A stretch of 64,000 nt of DNA from Areca catechu (Eukaryota > Streptophyta > Magnoliopsida > Arecales > Arecaceae): the NCBI GenBank assembly GCA_021397845.1, contig CM038040.1:47573088-47637087 (forward strand), in the 5' to 3' direction. Below the pieces are notes generated by a model. That model saw only the letters and a list, made by a program, of their open reading frames with translations. It was not told where the DNA came from and made no database searches. Shown piece after piece: positions 1 through 12,421 of the stretch. Position 1 is the stretch's first letter. Each line of letters starts with the position of its first letter. The position numbers and the translations under genes were made by a program.

Positions 1-484
1 CATTTTGTTAGTAGAAGGTCAATATTATCAATGAACTTGACTAAGTGTCATGTGAATTGGTATCTATTTCCTTCTGATCCATATTTATGCAAACTAATTG
101 AACATTTATATTGGAAATTGGTAGGTTGTGCGCTCTGACATAGATGACCCTTTAGAATGTTGTTTGTACTATTAAGAGGGCATTCAAAACATCAGTTATA
201 TCTAACAGCATAAGCCAAATGTTAGAAAATTTCATGGTATTCGTTGGAGCACATGTGCCAAAACTTTCAAGATCACCTTGTTTAACATGTAGAATTCCAC
301 ACACGTTATTAGGATTAATGTATCATAAAGGATGCCATATACTAGGTTATTGATACCATGTGTCACATTGTCACATGACATATTATATCGGTTTCATAAC
401 TTGCCTAAGTCAGATATTAGGTTGGTATGGTATGTTACCATAATGTAACAGTAAGTAGTCTAATGCTGGTACACTCATTTTAAA

Positions 485-830
485 TCTAAATATAGAGAGC
501 GACTGAGATAAGGCCGGAGTGAGGGAGGCACCGAGGTTCTTTTGGAGTTGTGGGTCTTGGGTACTGAGGAATTGGTGCATCATCATCCATGCCATTGCGG
601 CGATACTAGAGAGTCACCGGTATGTCAATTCCATCATTGTCATTGTAAGACGAAAGACTTAGGAGGAGGTCGAGGTGGAGAGATCAGAGGGGGTGAGAGA
701 GGGCATTGGAGTGTTGTCATCCGTTGGCATTGGAAGATGAGGAGGCATTTAGGAAGAGGGTGAGGTGGAGGGATCAGAGGGGAGAGAGGGTTGGGGGTCG
801 GGATTGAGATGGATGTGGGAGGCTATTTAT
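485..830. repeat. GA-rich imperfect tandem repeat
   Basis: A G+A-rich segment. A module reading GAGGTGGAGRGATCAGAGGGG followed by GAGAGAGGG occurs at about 672-705 and again at about 761-792, with GGCATTGGA-type sequence between. It leads into the GTAC-rich segment at 940-1260. The same pairing of a purine-rich block with a GTAC-type block recurs in XPO1 intron 13. Confidence 0.5.
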
Positions 831-939
831 TATGGAAACACTGTTCTACCAGGAGAACTAGATTGATACTGCTCGAAACTAGGCAGAACCCTTGGTTTGG
901 CCAAGGAATGCTGAACCGGAAACCCTACCAATCAGCGAT

Positions 940-1260
940 CAGTACATTACGGTATGAGATCGTACCATACCGGGATGCATATCGTACTATAGAAAATTGA
1001 GAAAAAATCTATCCCTTTCTCATTGCTATATTGTCCGACCCGAACTGGACTTGAACTGGACCCAAACGGGATGAAATGCATCGGTACGGTACCATACCAT
1101 ATCGTACTAGTCCGGTTTGGGCTTTTTTGGACGGTTCGGCTTTTCGGCTATTTTCCACGGTCGAATCATACCGGTTTTTATCTGGTACGGTTTGGTATGC
1201 CCTGAATTGGATGGTTCGGGATAGTTTGGAAAGCCTTGGTTTGGCCTGTTTCGGTCAGTA
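940..1260. repeat. GTAC-rich dispersed repeat, copy 1
   Basis: Dense in GGTACGG, CCATACC and TCGTAC words on both strands (for example 946-975, 1080-1115 and 1170-1200). Similar shorter copies lie at about 3455-3515, 33190-33365 and 36790-36860. No target duplication or terminal repeat could be fixed, so the element class is unknown. Confidence 0.5.
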
Positions 1261-1567
1261 TCCTCTTTTGCAAGGTTCATTTGTCCTGTTTTTGCACCAG
1301 TTCAGTTCAATACACACCCCAAACGGGCAGCTCAGAGCAGTTCGAAAGACCTTTATCATATTGATTTGCTTCGGTCAAGTTAATATGGTATGTTTTTCTT
1401 GTATGTATTTTGTTCTTGGCATACACCACAAATTTAGTAAGAGATGGATGAGAATTGCTTTAATAGTGCAGCTTGCTTTAAGAAATATATAATAAACCAG
1501 ATGGTGTTTTATTGTGTGATGAACTTGTATGCATTTAAGTTTTCAATTCACTAAGATGAGTACCTGT

Positions 1568-1815
1568 GCTTTATAAATCAATCACCTAATTTGGCTAGTA
1601 ATTTATGCATCCATAGAGTGTCTTTGGTTTTTCAAATCTATGCTTTATAATTCAGTCATCTAATTTGGCCAGTAATTGATGCACACCGTGAATGTCTTAC
1701 CAAATTTGGCTAGTAATTGATGCCTCCATGGAATGTCTTTGGTTGTTCAATTCCAGGCTTTATAATTCAATCATCTAATTTGGCTAGTAATTGATGCACA
1801 CCATGAATGTCTTTT
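1568..1815. repeat. Tandem repeat, about four units
   Basis: The phrase GCTTTATAAWTCARTCAYCTAA (starts 1568, 1642 and 1757) followed by TTTGGCYAGTAATTKATGC recurs. One extra partial unit near 1705 lacks the first half. Full units are about 74 bp. Divergence between units is about 5-10 percent by eye. Confidence 0.8.
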
Positions 1816-2428
1816 CTTCATGTCCTTTTTCAAAACTTCATGTTGTCTTTCATGTCTCTAACATGTATATGATTCATTTACCTTTTTATAAAGATTCAGC
1901 AACATCTTTTTGGCTCCTATATGCACTAAGTTGATTCTGCAGCCTCAATATATCTTTATAATCCTCTTTTCATTGAAATAGACATGTTCATGGTTTCTGG
2001 TAAGGACTGACCGACCAACAGTATATAGGGATTTAGAAGCCTGATCTGAGTACCAGTTTTTGTTTGTGAAATTAGACTATTTGATTGGTGAGGGAGATAA
2101 ATGGAAAGCTAAAGGGGATTTATTGTTTAGCAGTGAGTAGAAATTGGAAGAAGAACTAGGAAGAAAGTATAGGGCTTAAGTATTCTTTAACAACCATAAA
2201 ATATTTCTTCTCCAGTAAGTGATAGTTGAGGATGGGCCTAGAGTTGGTTCTTTGGCCTTTTTTAAACAAGTTTTATAGATGTCATGAGTGCAATTTCCCA
2301 AATGCAACAATAACTGGGTAATGTAGTGCTTTATTGTGGTAACACCCTAGTTAGATATTATAGTAGAAATATGGAGGAAGGCAGCCCATTAGGGCGGCAA
2401 TTGCCTCGAGGCCTTTGTATCACCACCA

Positions 2429-2496
2429 CCCCCCCCCCCCCCCCCCCTCCCTACCCCTCCCCCCACACACACACCAACAAAAAAAAAAAAAAAAAA
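2429..2496. repeat. C19 and A18 homopolymer runs
   Basis: A run of 19 C at 2429-2447, a C-rich and CA-repeat spacer, then 18 A at 2479-2496. Such runs are prone to sequencing error, so their exact lengths are uncertain. Confidence 0.9.
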
Positions 2497-3454
2497 CAAG
2501 GAAGAAGACAAAACACAACAACAAGAACAACACATTGAGGATATTTTTTTGAAGGGTGAAGTACAATAATCGGTTGAAATAAAAAATGAAGCAATTTAGT
2601 GGTAATATAAGGATAATGACTTCAAATTTAATTATTGTGTTAGGTGTGTGCTGCAACGACGGCTCAGATCTGTGGAGATGTATGCTCAAATATGACAAAG
2701 GAGTAATATTGTTGTGACTGACGTGTGGTAAGTTTTGGGGTTAGTGTGATGTGAATGATCATTTGAAGAGAGTACATGTTTGGGTTTGAATCTTTTACTA
2801 TGTCATTTTTGAGATGTTTAAAGCCTATAATTGCCATAAAAAGGGTGAAGATGACCCGCAATTTTTAATCAATATAAAATAAAGTGTATGGATTGGTCTT
2901 TTCTATTGAAGATAAAAGGAAACTTATCTAAAAATTTTAAGAAATGAAAAAATTTTGGATGATGAAACCAGCATGTTTTGGCTAGTCTTTTCTAAAAGAA
3001 TGTAAAAATCACACTTTAATTAGATAAATATTTTAAATTTTTATCAATGAACTCCCACTAGGAGTACAAAATTGATCTGAAACTAGGAAAAATAAATTTT
3101 AATGAATATAATGGTAATAAAATGGAAAACTAGTTTGTTACCAAAGAGAGTATAGAAATTATGGCCAATGTCTTAAAAGCGGATAGTGAGCACATAGTGG
3201 TTAGGGGTTTTGTCGCAAAAAGTGGATAGCAAATAGCGAGCATTACGTACCCTAAGCAAGTTGCTAAGTGTTTCAATATTTTTACTTACTAAGTATCAAT
3301 ATTTGTCATCAATTTCATGCAAAGCATAATAAAAAACATCAAGGACAAAGCTATAAAATATCACCCACTTAAACATCATAATATCATTGCATCCATATAA
3401 TGTGAAGATTCATAATCTAATGACATGTCATCCGCCAAACATGAAGGTATGCAT

Positions 3455-3515
3455 TCTTGGTACTGGATAGGATACCGGTATTTCTGGTGCCATATCGTAC
3501 CATACCGAATTGTAT
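3455..3515. repeat. GTAC-rich dispersed repeat, short copy
   Basis: Contains GGTACTGGATAGGATACCGG and CATATCGTACCATACCG, matching the vocabulary of the segment at 940-1260. Boundaries are not defined. Confidence 0.4.
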
Positions 3516-4087
3516 AAGTACACTTGTTTTTTCAAGGTTTTAATCTTTCTTTGTTTGGTTTTAATGGAAAATATGGTTTTGTGAGTTCGTTATTTGATAT
3601 TTAAATGTAATATACATTCTTCTTTATGCTACATGCTTAAAGAATGGTGTGACTATATAATACATGTTAAACTAAATATAACATTGAAAATGTAAATTAT
3701 TTTTATTAACAATTGGAAATGCAACGCATCTGTCCAATTCCAAGTGTCCATGCTCCTCATACATGACTTCGTCACCTTCATAGTTAGGCCCCTGGTCTTG
3801 ACCCTAGACCTAGTATTATTCCCACCTAGGAATGAAGGAACATCTCACACCTTTCCATTCTTTATCCTCTCTTTCTCCTCTCTTACCTTGAAAGATAGGG
3901 AGAAAAGGGTGCTGGATCCCGTTTGCCCTCAATTATCGAGGCCCTGAACCAGAATGGGGTCCTTATCAATTCAATTGGGAACTGAGCAATTCTATTCAAG
4001 TAAGGATGAGTTCACACCGGTTTGGGCAAAATCCATAGCAGGACCATGAACTGTCTCAGATGTGGTCAGTACAATATAATATTCAAC

Positions 4088-4219
4088 GAATCGGGCGGTG
4101 CATACAGTATTGCATTTCTTGCTCATAAGATGAAATGTCCACAATCGCATGATGAATCGGGCGGTGCATACAGTATTGCATTTCTTGCTCATAAGATGAA
4201 ATGTCCACAATCGCATGAT
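4088..4219. repeat. Perfect 66-bp tandem duplication
   Basis: Positions 4088-4153 and 4154-4219 are identical over 66 bp, starting GAATCGGGCGGTGCATACAG. Because 66 is divisible by three, the frames on both strands stay open through it, which is why short open frames appear here. The lack of any mismatch implies a recent event or an assembly artefact. Confidence 0.97.
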
Positions 4220-5530
4220 GCCAACAATAACATAAAGATATCCACAATTACATGATATCAACCATGGAAGGAAGATGCCCACAATTATTTTACCAAACAA
4301 AATATCATCATCAATAGATAACACACTCCTCTAAAGTCTGGACAAAAAGGTCCAATGACAAATTGATGGCTCACTCAGATCTTATCAGTGTTTATATTTT
4401 GATTCTTTCATTTCTTTGACTGTGAAGATGAAGCAACTCTAGCATCTTAGGTCGAGCTTCCTTTGATGTCCATGGTGGTATGCCGACTGCAAAGCATCAA
4501 TAGGGGAGCATGTAAGAGGGAGTAGCATTTTTTGCTTCTCTTTCTTCTCTTCCGTACCTTGCTCCATTTGGTAAGGGAACGGAATAACTAGAGCGGTCCG
4601 TGCTTTAAACAACCTGTTGGACTGGTGGATTGTTGGATTGGTCCAACTAGAAACCAGTCCAGCTTGCTGTGGAAGCAATTGCCTGTTTTGAACTCATATT
4701 TTAGCAGCTGCGATAACAGGTTATGCCTGATTCTTCATACCAAAGCACCATATAGCACTGCTATGATACTTGGTGTAGTGGTGTCATGTAGAAACCACTA
4801 TAATGGCTGCTGTAGTGGCTGAATTTTTGAACAATGATATTGATAACAAGCAGATTACTGTTGTTCATGGAACAACAAACTCATGTGTCAAATTTTACAA
4901 GCTTCATACCTTTTTAGCCATTTCTGTTCTTTTGCAAGATAAGTGGTTGATGTCTTCATCAACACTTAGATTCGTTAAGCTGGATTACCTGCTTGTAATT
5001 TTGGAGGTTGGATGTTGGAATTGATGAGTTGGGTGATGATGCCATTACTTTGATGCTTTACTCTTTTGTTTTGTCATACCTTTCTTTGTCCTTGAAGTGG
5101 GTGGAATAATTTGTTTGAAATGGTGTTACCTTGGTTCTCTCCAGCTGTCATTATCCATCATATAACTCTTTAACTCAGGGGAAGTAAGTTTATAGTTTGC
5201 TCGGGAAATAATCTCAGAGTTTGCTTTGCTCATTGATTTTCAATAAAAATGCCTTAATGCCTGCAAACTATGCATGGTCTTTCTGGCTACGGGGGTTTTG
5301 CCCATACAGCATTGAGGTGCAAAGAGCAATGCTAAGGTAGAGGGTCCATCAAACCTACTGTACCGGTGTTTAAGCAAATTAAGTACAGGACTAAACTCAG
5401 ACTGTCTCATTAGTTTGATTAGCATGTGTTTTATAACCAAATATGATTTTTGGTAAATCATGTAAGACGTACTTTATTGGGCAGGCATTGTATATGTTAT
5501 TGTTAGCTTAGTAAACATATTTTGCTGCAG

Positions 5531-8500
5531 GTCACTAAAGGTGTAATGACATGTGTCTCCCAAGAAGTGAAGGATCTCTACAATCTCTTAGAGCACGAGT
5601 TCCTTCCTTTGGACCTTGCATCAAAAGTTCAGCCTTTGCTTAATAAAATTTCCAAACTTGGGGGCAAGCTCTTGTCAGCCTCTTCTGTTCCAGAAGTGCA
5701 GCTAGCACAATATATCCCTGCTCTTGAAAAGCTTACCACATTGAGAGCACTACAGCAGGTTTTTTTTTTTTTCTGCTTCTATTAGTGCCTTCTCTATAGT
5801 TATTATTATGTCAGAGCCTATATATATTTATATTGTATTTTGCCTTTATTTTGTTCAGGTTTCTCAGGTATATCAATCCATGCAAATTGAGATGCTATCA
5901 AAGATGATACCCTTTTTTGACTTCTCAGTTGTGGAGAAGCTTTCAGTTGATGCTGTTAAATATAATTTTGTTGCTATGAAAGTTGATCACCTGAAGGATT
6001 CTGTTCTATTTGGTAATGTGGTATGTGCACGTTACTTTACAAATTTTCCTCTCGTGTGGTGCTTATCATCTCTCTCTCATTTACATTAATGGATGGTTGG
6101 ATGCATGCCAAGTTTTACAAGTGGTTATTACTTTTTCTTGTAATGCAATTGAGTTCTGGATATGAATATCTATAGTATTCTTACCCTTGCTCATATGTTT
6201 CTGAGATTTGGTTTTCCTTGCATTCATGTTGTAGTGTCTTGTCATGGCATGCTACCTCACATCTTCAATTGACACCTCATTGTTTTACATGAATATGCTC
6301 TCTCTCTCCCCCCTGCCCTTCCCCCTACATATTCAATGCACACCTTATTGTTTTACATGACTATGCCGTCTCTCTCTCTCTTTATGTGAGAGAGAGAGAG
6401 AGAGAGAGAGAGTGCACATGCATGTGTTAATGTGCGTGCCTCCTGTGTTTAGGCACATGCATGGGTCTCGTGTTTTTTCACCCCACATTATTCTTGTTAT
6501 ACTTCATCATGCGTGCACATTTTGTCTGCAAAAAAGCACCATGTATATCAGTTGGTTCTAAACTTCCCCATTCTATTCTGATCTGTTATAATTGTGTCCA
6601 ATCCACTCTTTTGTTGACTATTTTGATTTTCTTAAGGGCATGAATATGATTTTATTTTATTTTATGTGGAGGTTGCAAGACTTTGCATGATCCAGACTGT
6701 ATTATGTAATTGGTTCCGTACCCTATCCAATTTGCTGTCTGAGTTTAGTGTTATTCATGTTGCTTTACGTGTAGATGTAGGCAACTCATTTATCACCAGT
6801 TAGGATTCTTATACCTATTTATTTTTGTGCCTATGAGCGTGATTGCTCGACATCTTATGTATAACTTTTGTGCAAACCCAATAGTCTTAAGGAGGTGGAT
6901 GATTATATGAGATTACTTCCTTTAGATTAGGTTTTCTAAGGTATTTGGTTTATGGTTGCATTCCAGATTCTTTCACATAATTGATTCAACAGGCAGAACT
7001 TAGAGGTGGTGATAAGAAGTTATTAGATGTTTTTGTTTTCTATAGCTTTTATATAGACACCCTTGGACGTACATTTGCTTGGTGCAGTACAATATAAATA
7101 AATGTATTTTTCATCTTTCATTGATTCGTTTATGCTTTATGGATCTTGATTGTGTTTTCATTGGAAACAACAATCTAGGGCAGTGGAATTAGTGTTTTCT
7201 GCATGTGCTTTCATGCACCTTATCATATGTGGCCTTACTGTTGATTCAAGCACGTTTTACATTTTCTAGATACTACTGTTTTGCAACTCTATCTCTCTCG
7301 CTCCCTCTCTTTGTTTCTTATTATGACAAGCATTTGCTGTGACTGATGTTTTTTTAGTTTGCATTAAACATAAGCATGTTGCATGATGCGATTATGTTTA
7401 ACATCATATTTGTGCATGTATATTCTCCGTTGACAAGAAAACTCTTGTGATGCTTGGAATAAACTTGAGCATATATATATGTTCATAAACTTAACTGCTT
7501 TCACTGTTATTCATATGAATTGATTTGATGAACTTATGGCCTGCTTTTCCATCCCTCCAGGATATTGAATCTGACAGGCTTTGTGATCACCTGACCACTC
7601 TTGCTGATTCTCTTGTTAGAGCAAGGAGCCTGATTTATCCGCCAGTGAAAAAGCAATCCAAACTAGGTGAAAACCTACATGGTTTAGTAGAAATAGTGGA
7701 TAAGGAACACAAGAGGCTTCTTGCCCGGAAATCGATAATTGAGAAACGCAAGGAAGAACATGAACGTCATATTCTGGAAATGGTATATATCAATTAATCT
7801 CTTTTCACAAATAAATATCTATTCTTAATGATGTTCAAATAACTTATATGATGCAATGGATGCTATTGTTTTTTAAGGAACGGGAGGAAGAATATAGGAG
7901 ATTACAACTACAGAAGCAAACTGAACAAGCAGAACAGCAGCGGCTTGCTACCGAGTACTCCCGAAGGGAGGAACAGAGGATTCGGCGTGAAATAGAGGAA
8001 AGAGAATCTCAAGAAGTTCAGGTCTTACTTCAGGAAAAGGGAAAAGTTCCTAAAAGGAAGGGAAAGAAACCTCCCCTTGAAGGGGTATGTACTTTTCCAT
8101 GTTTTTTTTGTGCTTTAGAAAAATATACAATACCAGAAGCGCTGCAACTTGTTGGCCATACTTTTTAATTCTAATAATTCTTTGTTGATCTGATTCATTG
8201 GAAACTCTAGTAAGTCATAACAATGAAGCTAGTTTTGGATAATGCAAAACTTTGCATGCTAAAGGAGGCAAGTGGTGCGATGGCTAATGTTTGTGACATC
8301 ACCAGATGATTAATCTTTTTGTTTGCTGTTTTATAGTTCTTTCTAATGTGATTTTTACTCTTCATTTTTTTAATATATTTTTCCTGCCATTGTTGGCTAA
8401 TTGGTAGTTAAAATGAGAGCTTCTTTCTTTTGATCTTTACTGAGCAGCCATTCTCGCTTCAAATCTTCTAGATCTCGAATGAAATCTGTTAGATATATTT

Positions 8501-11486
8501 ATCTTGTCATTTTCCTGCCCCACAAGACTTATTCTTTGGTTCATTTGTCTACTACAGCCTATGCATTTTTTTCCATTGTTGATTGGCCATTTTCCGTTCT
8601 CTGTGCATGCATGTGCGTGCTTGCATGTGCGCCTACGTGCATGTCCACACGTTTGTGTGTGTGCATGGCATTGAACAAAATTTATTGGTTTTTTTCTGAA
8701 AGTTTTGTGATGTTCTTATGATCCTGCAGGATAAGCTTACAAAGAAAGACCTGATTGATCTAGTTGTGCATGATCAAGTGAAAGGACGTCAGGAGATGGA
8801 GAAGAAACTGCAAAAACTAGCAAAAACAATGGATTACATGGAACGGGCAAAGAGAGAAGAAGAGGGCCCACTAATCGAGCAGGCATACCAACAACGATTG
8901 GTGGAGGAGAAAATTCTTCATGAACATGAACAACTGGTTTGCTTTGCGATAACTTTCCTTTTGGTCTATGTTATCGGTCATATTCAGAGTTTTCTTGTTG
9001 TTTATGAAAATATATTGCTACTTTTTGCAGAAAGAGATAGAGCTGAGCAGGCAGCACCATGCAGGTGATCTCCGAGAGAAGAACAGACTCTCGAGGATGT
9101 TAGACGACAAGGTTTGCTTATCCGACATGAAATCCTCGTGATTCGTGATTCTTGTGATTTTTTGTTAACCAGAAACTCCCTTTATTGGTTTTATCTTTGA
9201 ACTTGAATTATTAATTTAGTACTTCAAAAATCCACAAGTTGGTCTAATATCAGTTCCATGGAACATAATTTTGTTATTCTAGAGTTGTTTAGACATCCAC
9301 CTGGTTGATCCTATGGGCCAATTCAATATCGTGCCTTTTTTCCGGTATTGCTATAAATCTTAATGGCAAAGAGAGTCAGGCATAATAACAAACAAGGTCT
9401 GATGTTCGCTGGATATTTGATTGTTCCACCACAAGAGTTGGCTGTACCATCTCATGCTTGAGATACATGATTTGTATAATACGTGTTAGGTTCCCCTAGA
9501 GCTTTTGATATTCCCTGCGTCATGCAGATTTCTAGTCAATATAGACAACCAACACTGTGTTCTACTGTCTGATGGTCTAATTAAGTATCGTATCGTTCCT
9601 GTTCCCTCCATGAAATGGAGCGTGCTGGTTGTTCAATGACTTAACATTGTGATTACACTACCGAATAACCAAAGAATTGCTCAACATATTCTTTTAGTCA
9701 TAGGCATTTGGAGGATTGCCATTAGCTATCACCTCCAAAGCTTGTCCCAAGCAGGGGATCTGTTTAAGTTGACGGCCATTTATAAAAAAGCTTGCTAAAC
9801 TATGATTACGAAAACAAGTTCATTATGTGTGAATTCTAGGGCATCCTTTTTTTGATGGGATGTGCCACAACATAGTAGCTTGGAGTAAGTTTAGAAGTAG
9901 CCCCAATTAGGAATGCTTGCTGAATAACGAGGATTCACCATACTGACCTCTTGGGACCAAAGCTTGGTGGTCATGGTTCTAACACTATACTATGAGACAT
10001 ATCAGTTTGAAAAAATATTACAACAATTTATCATGTTAATCTTTTATATCCTGTTTCTTGATTAATATAATGTAGGCCTCCTGTTTCTTTGCTGGTAGCC
10101 TATTTTGATAGCCTGAGGTGATTTATCCTGTCTGCTGGATTTCTTGATCAATATATAGTTAATGTGTTGCTTATAGTGATTGAGCAATTGATATTCCTAC
10201 CTTAATTATCACATAACTGGGGATTTTATGGTTTGATGGCCACTTACATATTGCATCACATTGTGGGTTCCCAGTGGGAGATATCGGTTGGAACCTGTCT
10301 GGTTGCCGTAGTATCAAGGTTTTGTATCATTAGAAGAATTTGAACTTTGAAGAAATGTTACATACATTAGACAAGAAAGCCCTAATTTCCTCCAATTGTG
10401 CTTTAGGACAGATCAGATTTTTTTCTTCATTTATCATCATGCTTGTCATGAAGAATGTAATAGCAAATATCTTAATGTAATGGCAAATTAACGTTCTTGT
10501 TAGTCCAAGGAACCATATTTACGAACTGCTACATCCATGTGATGCTATATATATATATTCCTTTCTACAGTTTTGCAATTACTTTGCTCTCTTTGTTTGC
10601 AGGATCTCTTTCAGGATAGAATAGTTAGTCGCCGTGAAGCAGAATATAACCGATTAAATAAAGAGAGAGAGGATCGTATCTACCAGCTCGTAGCAATGAG
10701 GAAACGTGAAAGGGAGATTAAACGTAAACTGCTCTTCTATATTAAGACCGAGGAAGAGAGGTTGACCAAGCTGCGAGAAGAGGAGGAAGCTCGCAGACGT
10801 GAAGGTATTCTTTGTTGCTCAATCTACATCTGTCTTGTGCTTCTTGGTGTAGCGGAAAACCTTTATACCATATAAGACTCCTTAAAATCATTTAAGAACA
10901 TTTGATAAAATGATACCCAAAAAATAGCGATCTGGTAAAGCAATGTTTTAATGTTGTAGAATTTGCCAACAATCCCGTTGGGTCCACAAGCCTAAATTGG
11001 GAAGGTGGTTCTGAATTTCCTTGATCCTTTAATCTCGCAGAAGAGGAGAGGCGGAAGAAGGAAGAGGCTGAGCGGAAAGCGAAGCTAGATGCAATTGCAG
11101 AAAGGCAGAGGCAGAGAGAGAGGGAATTGGAAGAGAGAGAAAGGTTGAGAAGAGATGCCCTACTGGGAAAGACTGCCGAGCCACCATCTCGACCGACCGA
11201 TCCTGTTTCTGGGCCACGTCCTTCAGAACCTGTTGTTGCTGCTCCCGCTGCGGCCGCTGCTGCATCAAGTTCTGGGAAGTATGTGCCAAGATTCCTACGG
11301 GAGAGGGCTGAGGGCGTACAAGCAGCCCCCCCAGAGACTGACCGATGGGGTAGGCAGGATGATCGGCTACCCCAGCTGAGTGATAGGTGGCGCAGTGATG
11401 ATCGTCGGCCCTCATATGGTGGCAGTGGCTCTAGATTGCCATCATCATCGTCTTCCTGGTCTTCTTCATCAAGGTCACGCGGCTGA
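5531..11486 (+). CDS. TIF3A1: Eukaryotic translation initiation factor 3 subunit a, 3' eight exons (5' end outside window)
   Basis: eIF3a is the scaffold of the eIF3 complex on the 40S ribosome in cytoplasmic translation initiation. Exons: 5531-5758, 5859-6020, 7561-7782, 7878-8084, 8730-8936, 9031-9111, 10603-10804 and 11041-11486 (TGA). All introns are GT-AG, and the joined frame gives 584 residues without a stop. Plant eIF3a is nearly 1,000 residues, so roughly 390 N-terminal residues lie off the left edge. Exons 1-2 encode the end of the PCI domain (QEVKDLYNLLEHEF, VEKLSVDAV.YNFVAMKVDH). Later exons encode the long charged coiled coil (EHKRLLARKSIIEKRKEE, MEKKLQKLAKTMDYMERAKR, EKNRLSRML). 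The tail has an Ala tract, the conserved GKYVPRFLRER, then R/S/D/W-rich sequence. The first donor in the window (CAG|GT plus a T run) is weak, and exon 2 has a second possible acceptor 9 nt inside. Seen in sequence: exons and motifs. Family role: established knowledge. Confidence 0.97.
6369..6412. repeat. (TC)n-(GA)n inverted microsatellite in eIF3a intron
   Basis: About 12 nt of TC repeat, a short TTTATG spacer, then about 26 nt of GA repeat. The two halves are complementary and could fold in the pre-mRNA. Confidence 0.85.
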
Positions 11487-11710
11487 TGCACTTTTGAGCC
11501 TAGGTGCATGCAGGCTGGAGTGAAAACTGGATATGTTGTTTTTGTTTTTTTGAGATTTTTGGCAGGGATCGAGGTTGTGCATCTTATCATAACTTTAAAA
11601 TAAGCATGGATCATCTCTGAAGGCAAGTCGAAGAACTTGTAGGGTATCTATATTGCCGTTATTTTTTACGATCATGTTTAATTAAATGAATTTGTTTATT
11701 GATACCTTAA
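11487..11710 (+). other. eIF3a 3' UTR (end approximate)
   Basis: The sequence following the TGA at 11484-11486 is T-rich, with TTGTTTTTGTTTTTTTGAG at about 11536 and ATTAAATGAA near 11690 as a possible plant near-upstream element. The cleavage site cannot be fixed without transcript data. Confidence 0.45.
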
Positions 11711-12171
11711 GCAGCTGCACCCTTGGAATGAAACCCTGGTCAGCTAATGGCCTCCGATACGAGTGTTTTTCTGCGTCGGCTTTGCGAGTGTTTGGCAGAT
11801 AGAAACTGCTGAATGGTTTTTAATTGCCGTTTTTCTTTTAAGGTAGGTAGTTAGCCCTTAAGCTTGGACGAATCGATCGTCTCTTCTGAGACACCTGTTT
11901 TTGAGAGAGAGAGAGAGAGAGAGGTCAATGGTTTTGCATGGTTCATGGTCTCAAACTTCACGTATTGACATGCATGGTAGATCGTGGAAGGCTTTTTATT
12001 ACAAATTCTGCGCCGGCAGGGAAAGAAAGCTCTTTCCTTTTTGTTCTCAAACAATAATTACGTAGGAAATCCCTTGCTCTCGTTTTTAACTCTAACAAAT
12101 CCTTATCATGTACGTTACCCTCACACGACCTGACGCAAGTTCGGAAACTCTTCCAAGTCTCTCGTTGCCAA

Positions 12172-12421
12172 ACTACTTTGTGGGTAGAAAAGAGAGGGAG
12201 TGGGAGATGCCATTCTACATTGTGGGTAGAAAAGATGGAGTGGGAGATGCCATCCCATCACCATCTATCGCAATCTATACTGCAATCCACTAACATTGTG
12301 ATCGATCTCCCCTGCCATTCTACTTTGTGGATAGAAAAGAGAGGGAGTGGGAGATGCCATCCCATCACCGTCTATCGCAATCCATACTGCAATCCACTAA
12401 TATTGTGATCGATCTCCGCTA
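12172..12421. repeat. Tandem repeat, 105-bp unit plus partial copy
   Basis: Units start at 12212 (ATTCTACATTGTGGGTAGAA) and 12317 (ATTCTACTTTGTGGATAGAA) and each runs through GGGAGATGCCATCCCATCACC to TGTGATCGATCTCC. A partial first copy begins at 12172. Differences are few. Open frames here are repeat-driven and not credible proteins. Confidence 0.9.

Larger units (their letters stand above)
1..5530 (+). other. 3' part of a long eIF3a intron
   Basis: No exon-like segment is visible here. The next eIF3a exon begins at 5531 directly after a TTTGCTGCAG acceptor, and the residues expected before it (the plant LSRS..LLSEL segment) are not encoded anywhere upstream in the window. I therefore read the whole stretch as the end of an intron longer than 5.5 kb. 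It holds GA-rich imperfect repeats, GTAC-rich dispersed repeats, a ~75-bp tandem repeat, poly-C and poly-A runs, and a perfect 66-bp tandem duplication, all listed separately. Short open frames here show no recognisable domain. The alternative is that the gene copy is 5'-truncated and this is intergenic, but the downstream exons are intact. Confidence 0.7.

Noticed and set aside
1076..1492. 138-residue open frame
   Set aside because: Runs through the GTAC-rich repeat and AT-rich DNA in an eIF3a intron, with no recognisable motif or splice context.
10892..11626. 244-residue open frame on the minus strand
   Set aside because: It lies antisense to the last eIF3a exon, whose sense frame is conserved. 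The codons are a shadow of the Ala/Arg/Ser-rich tail.
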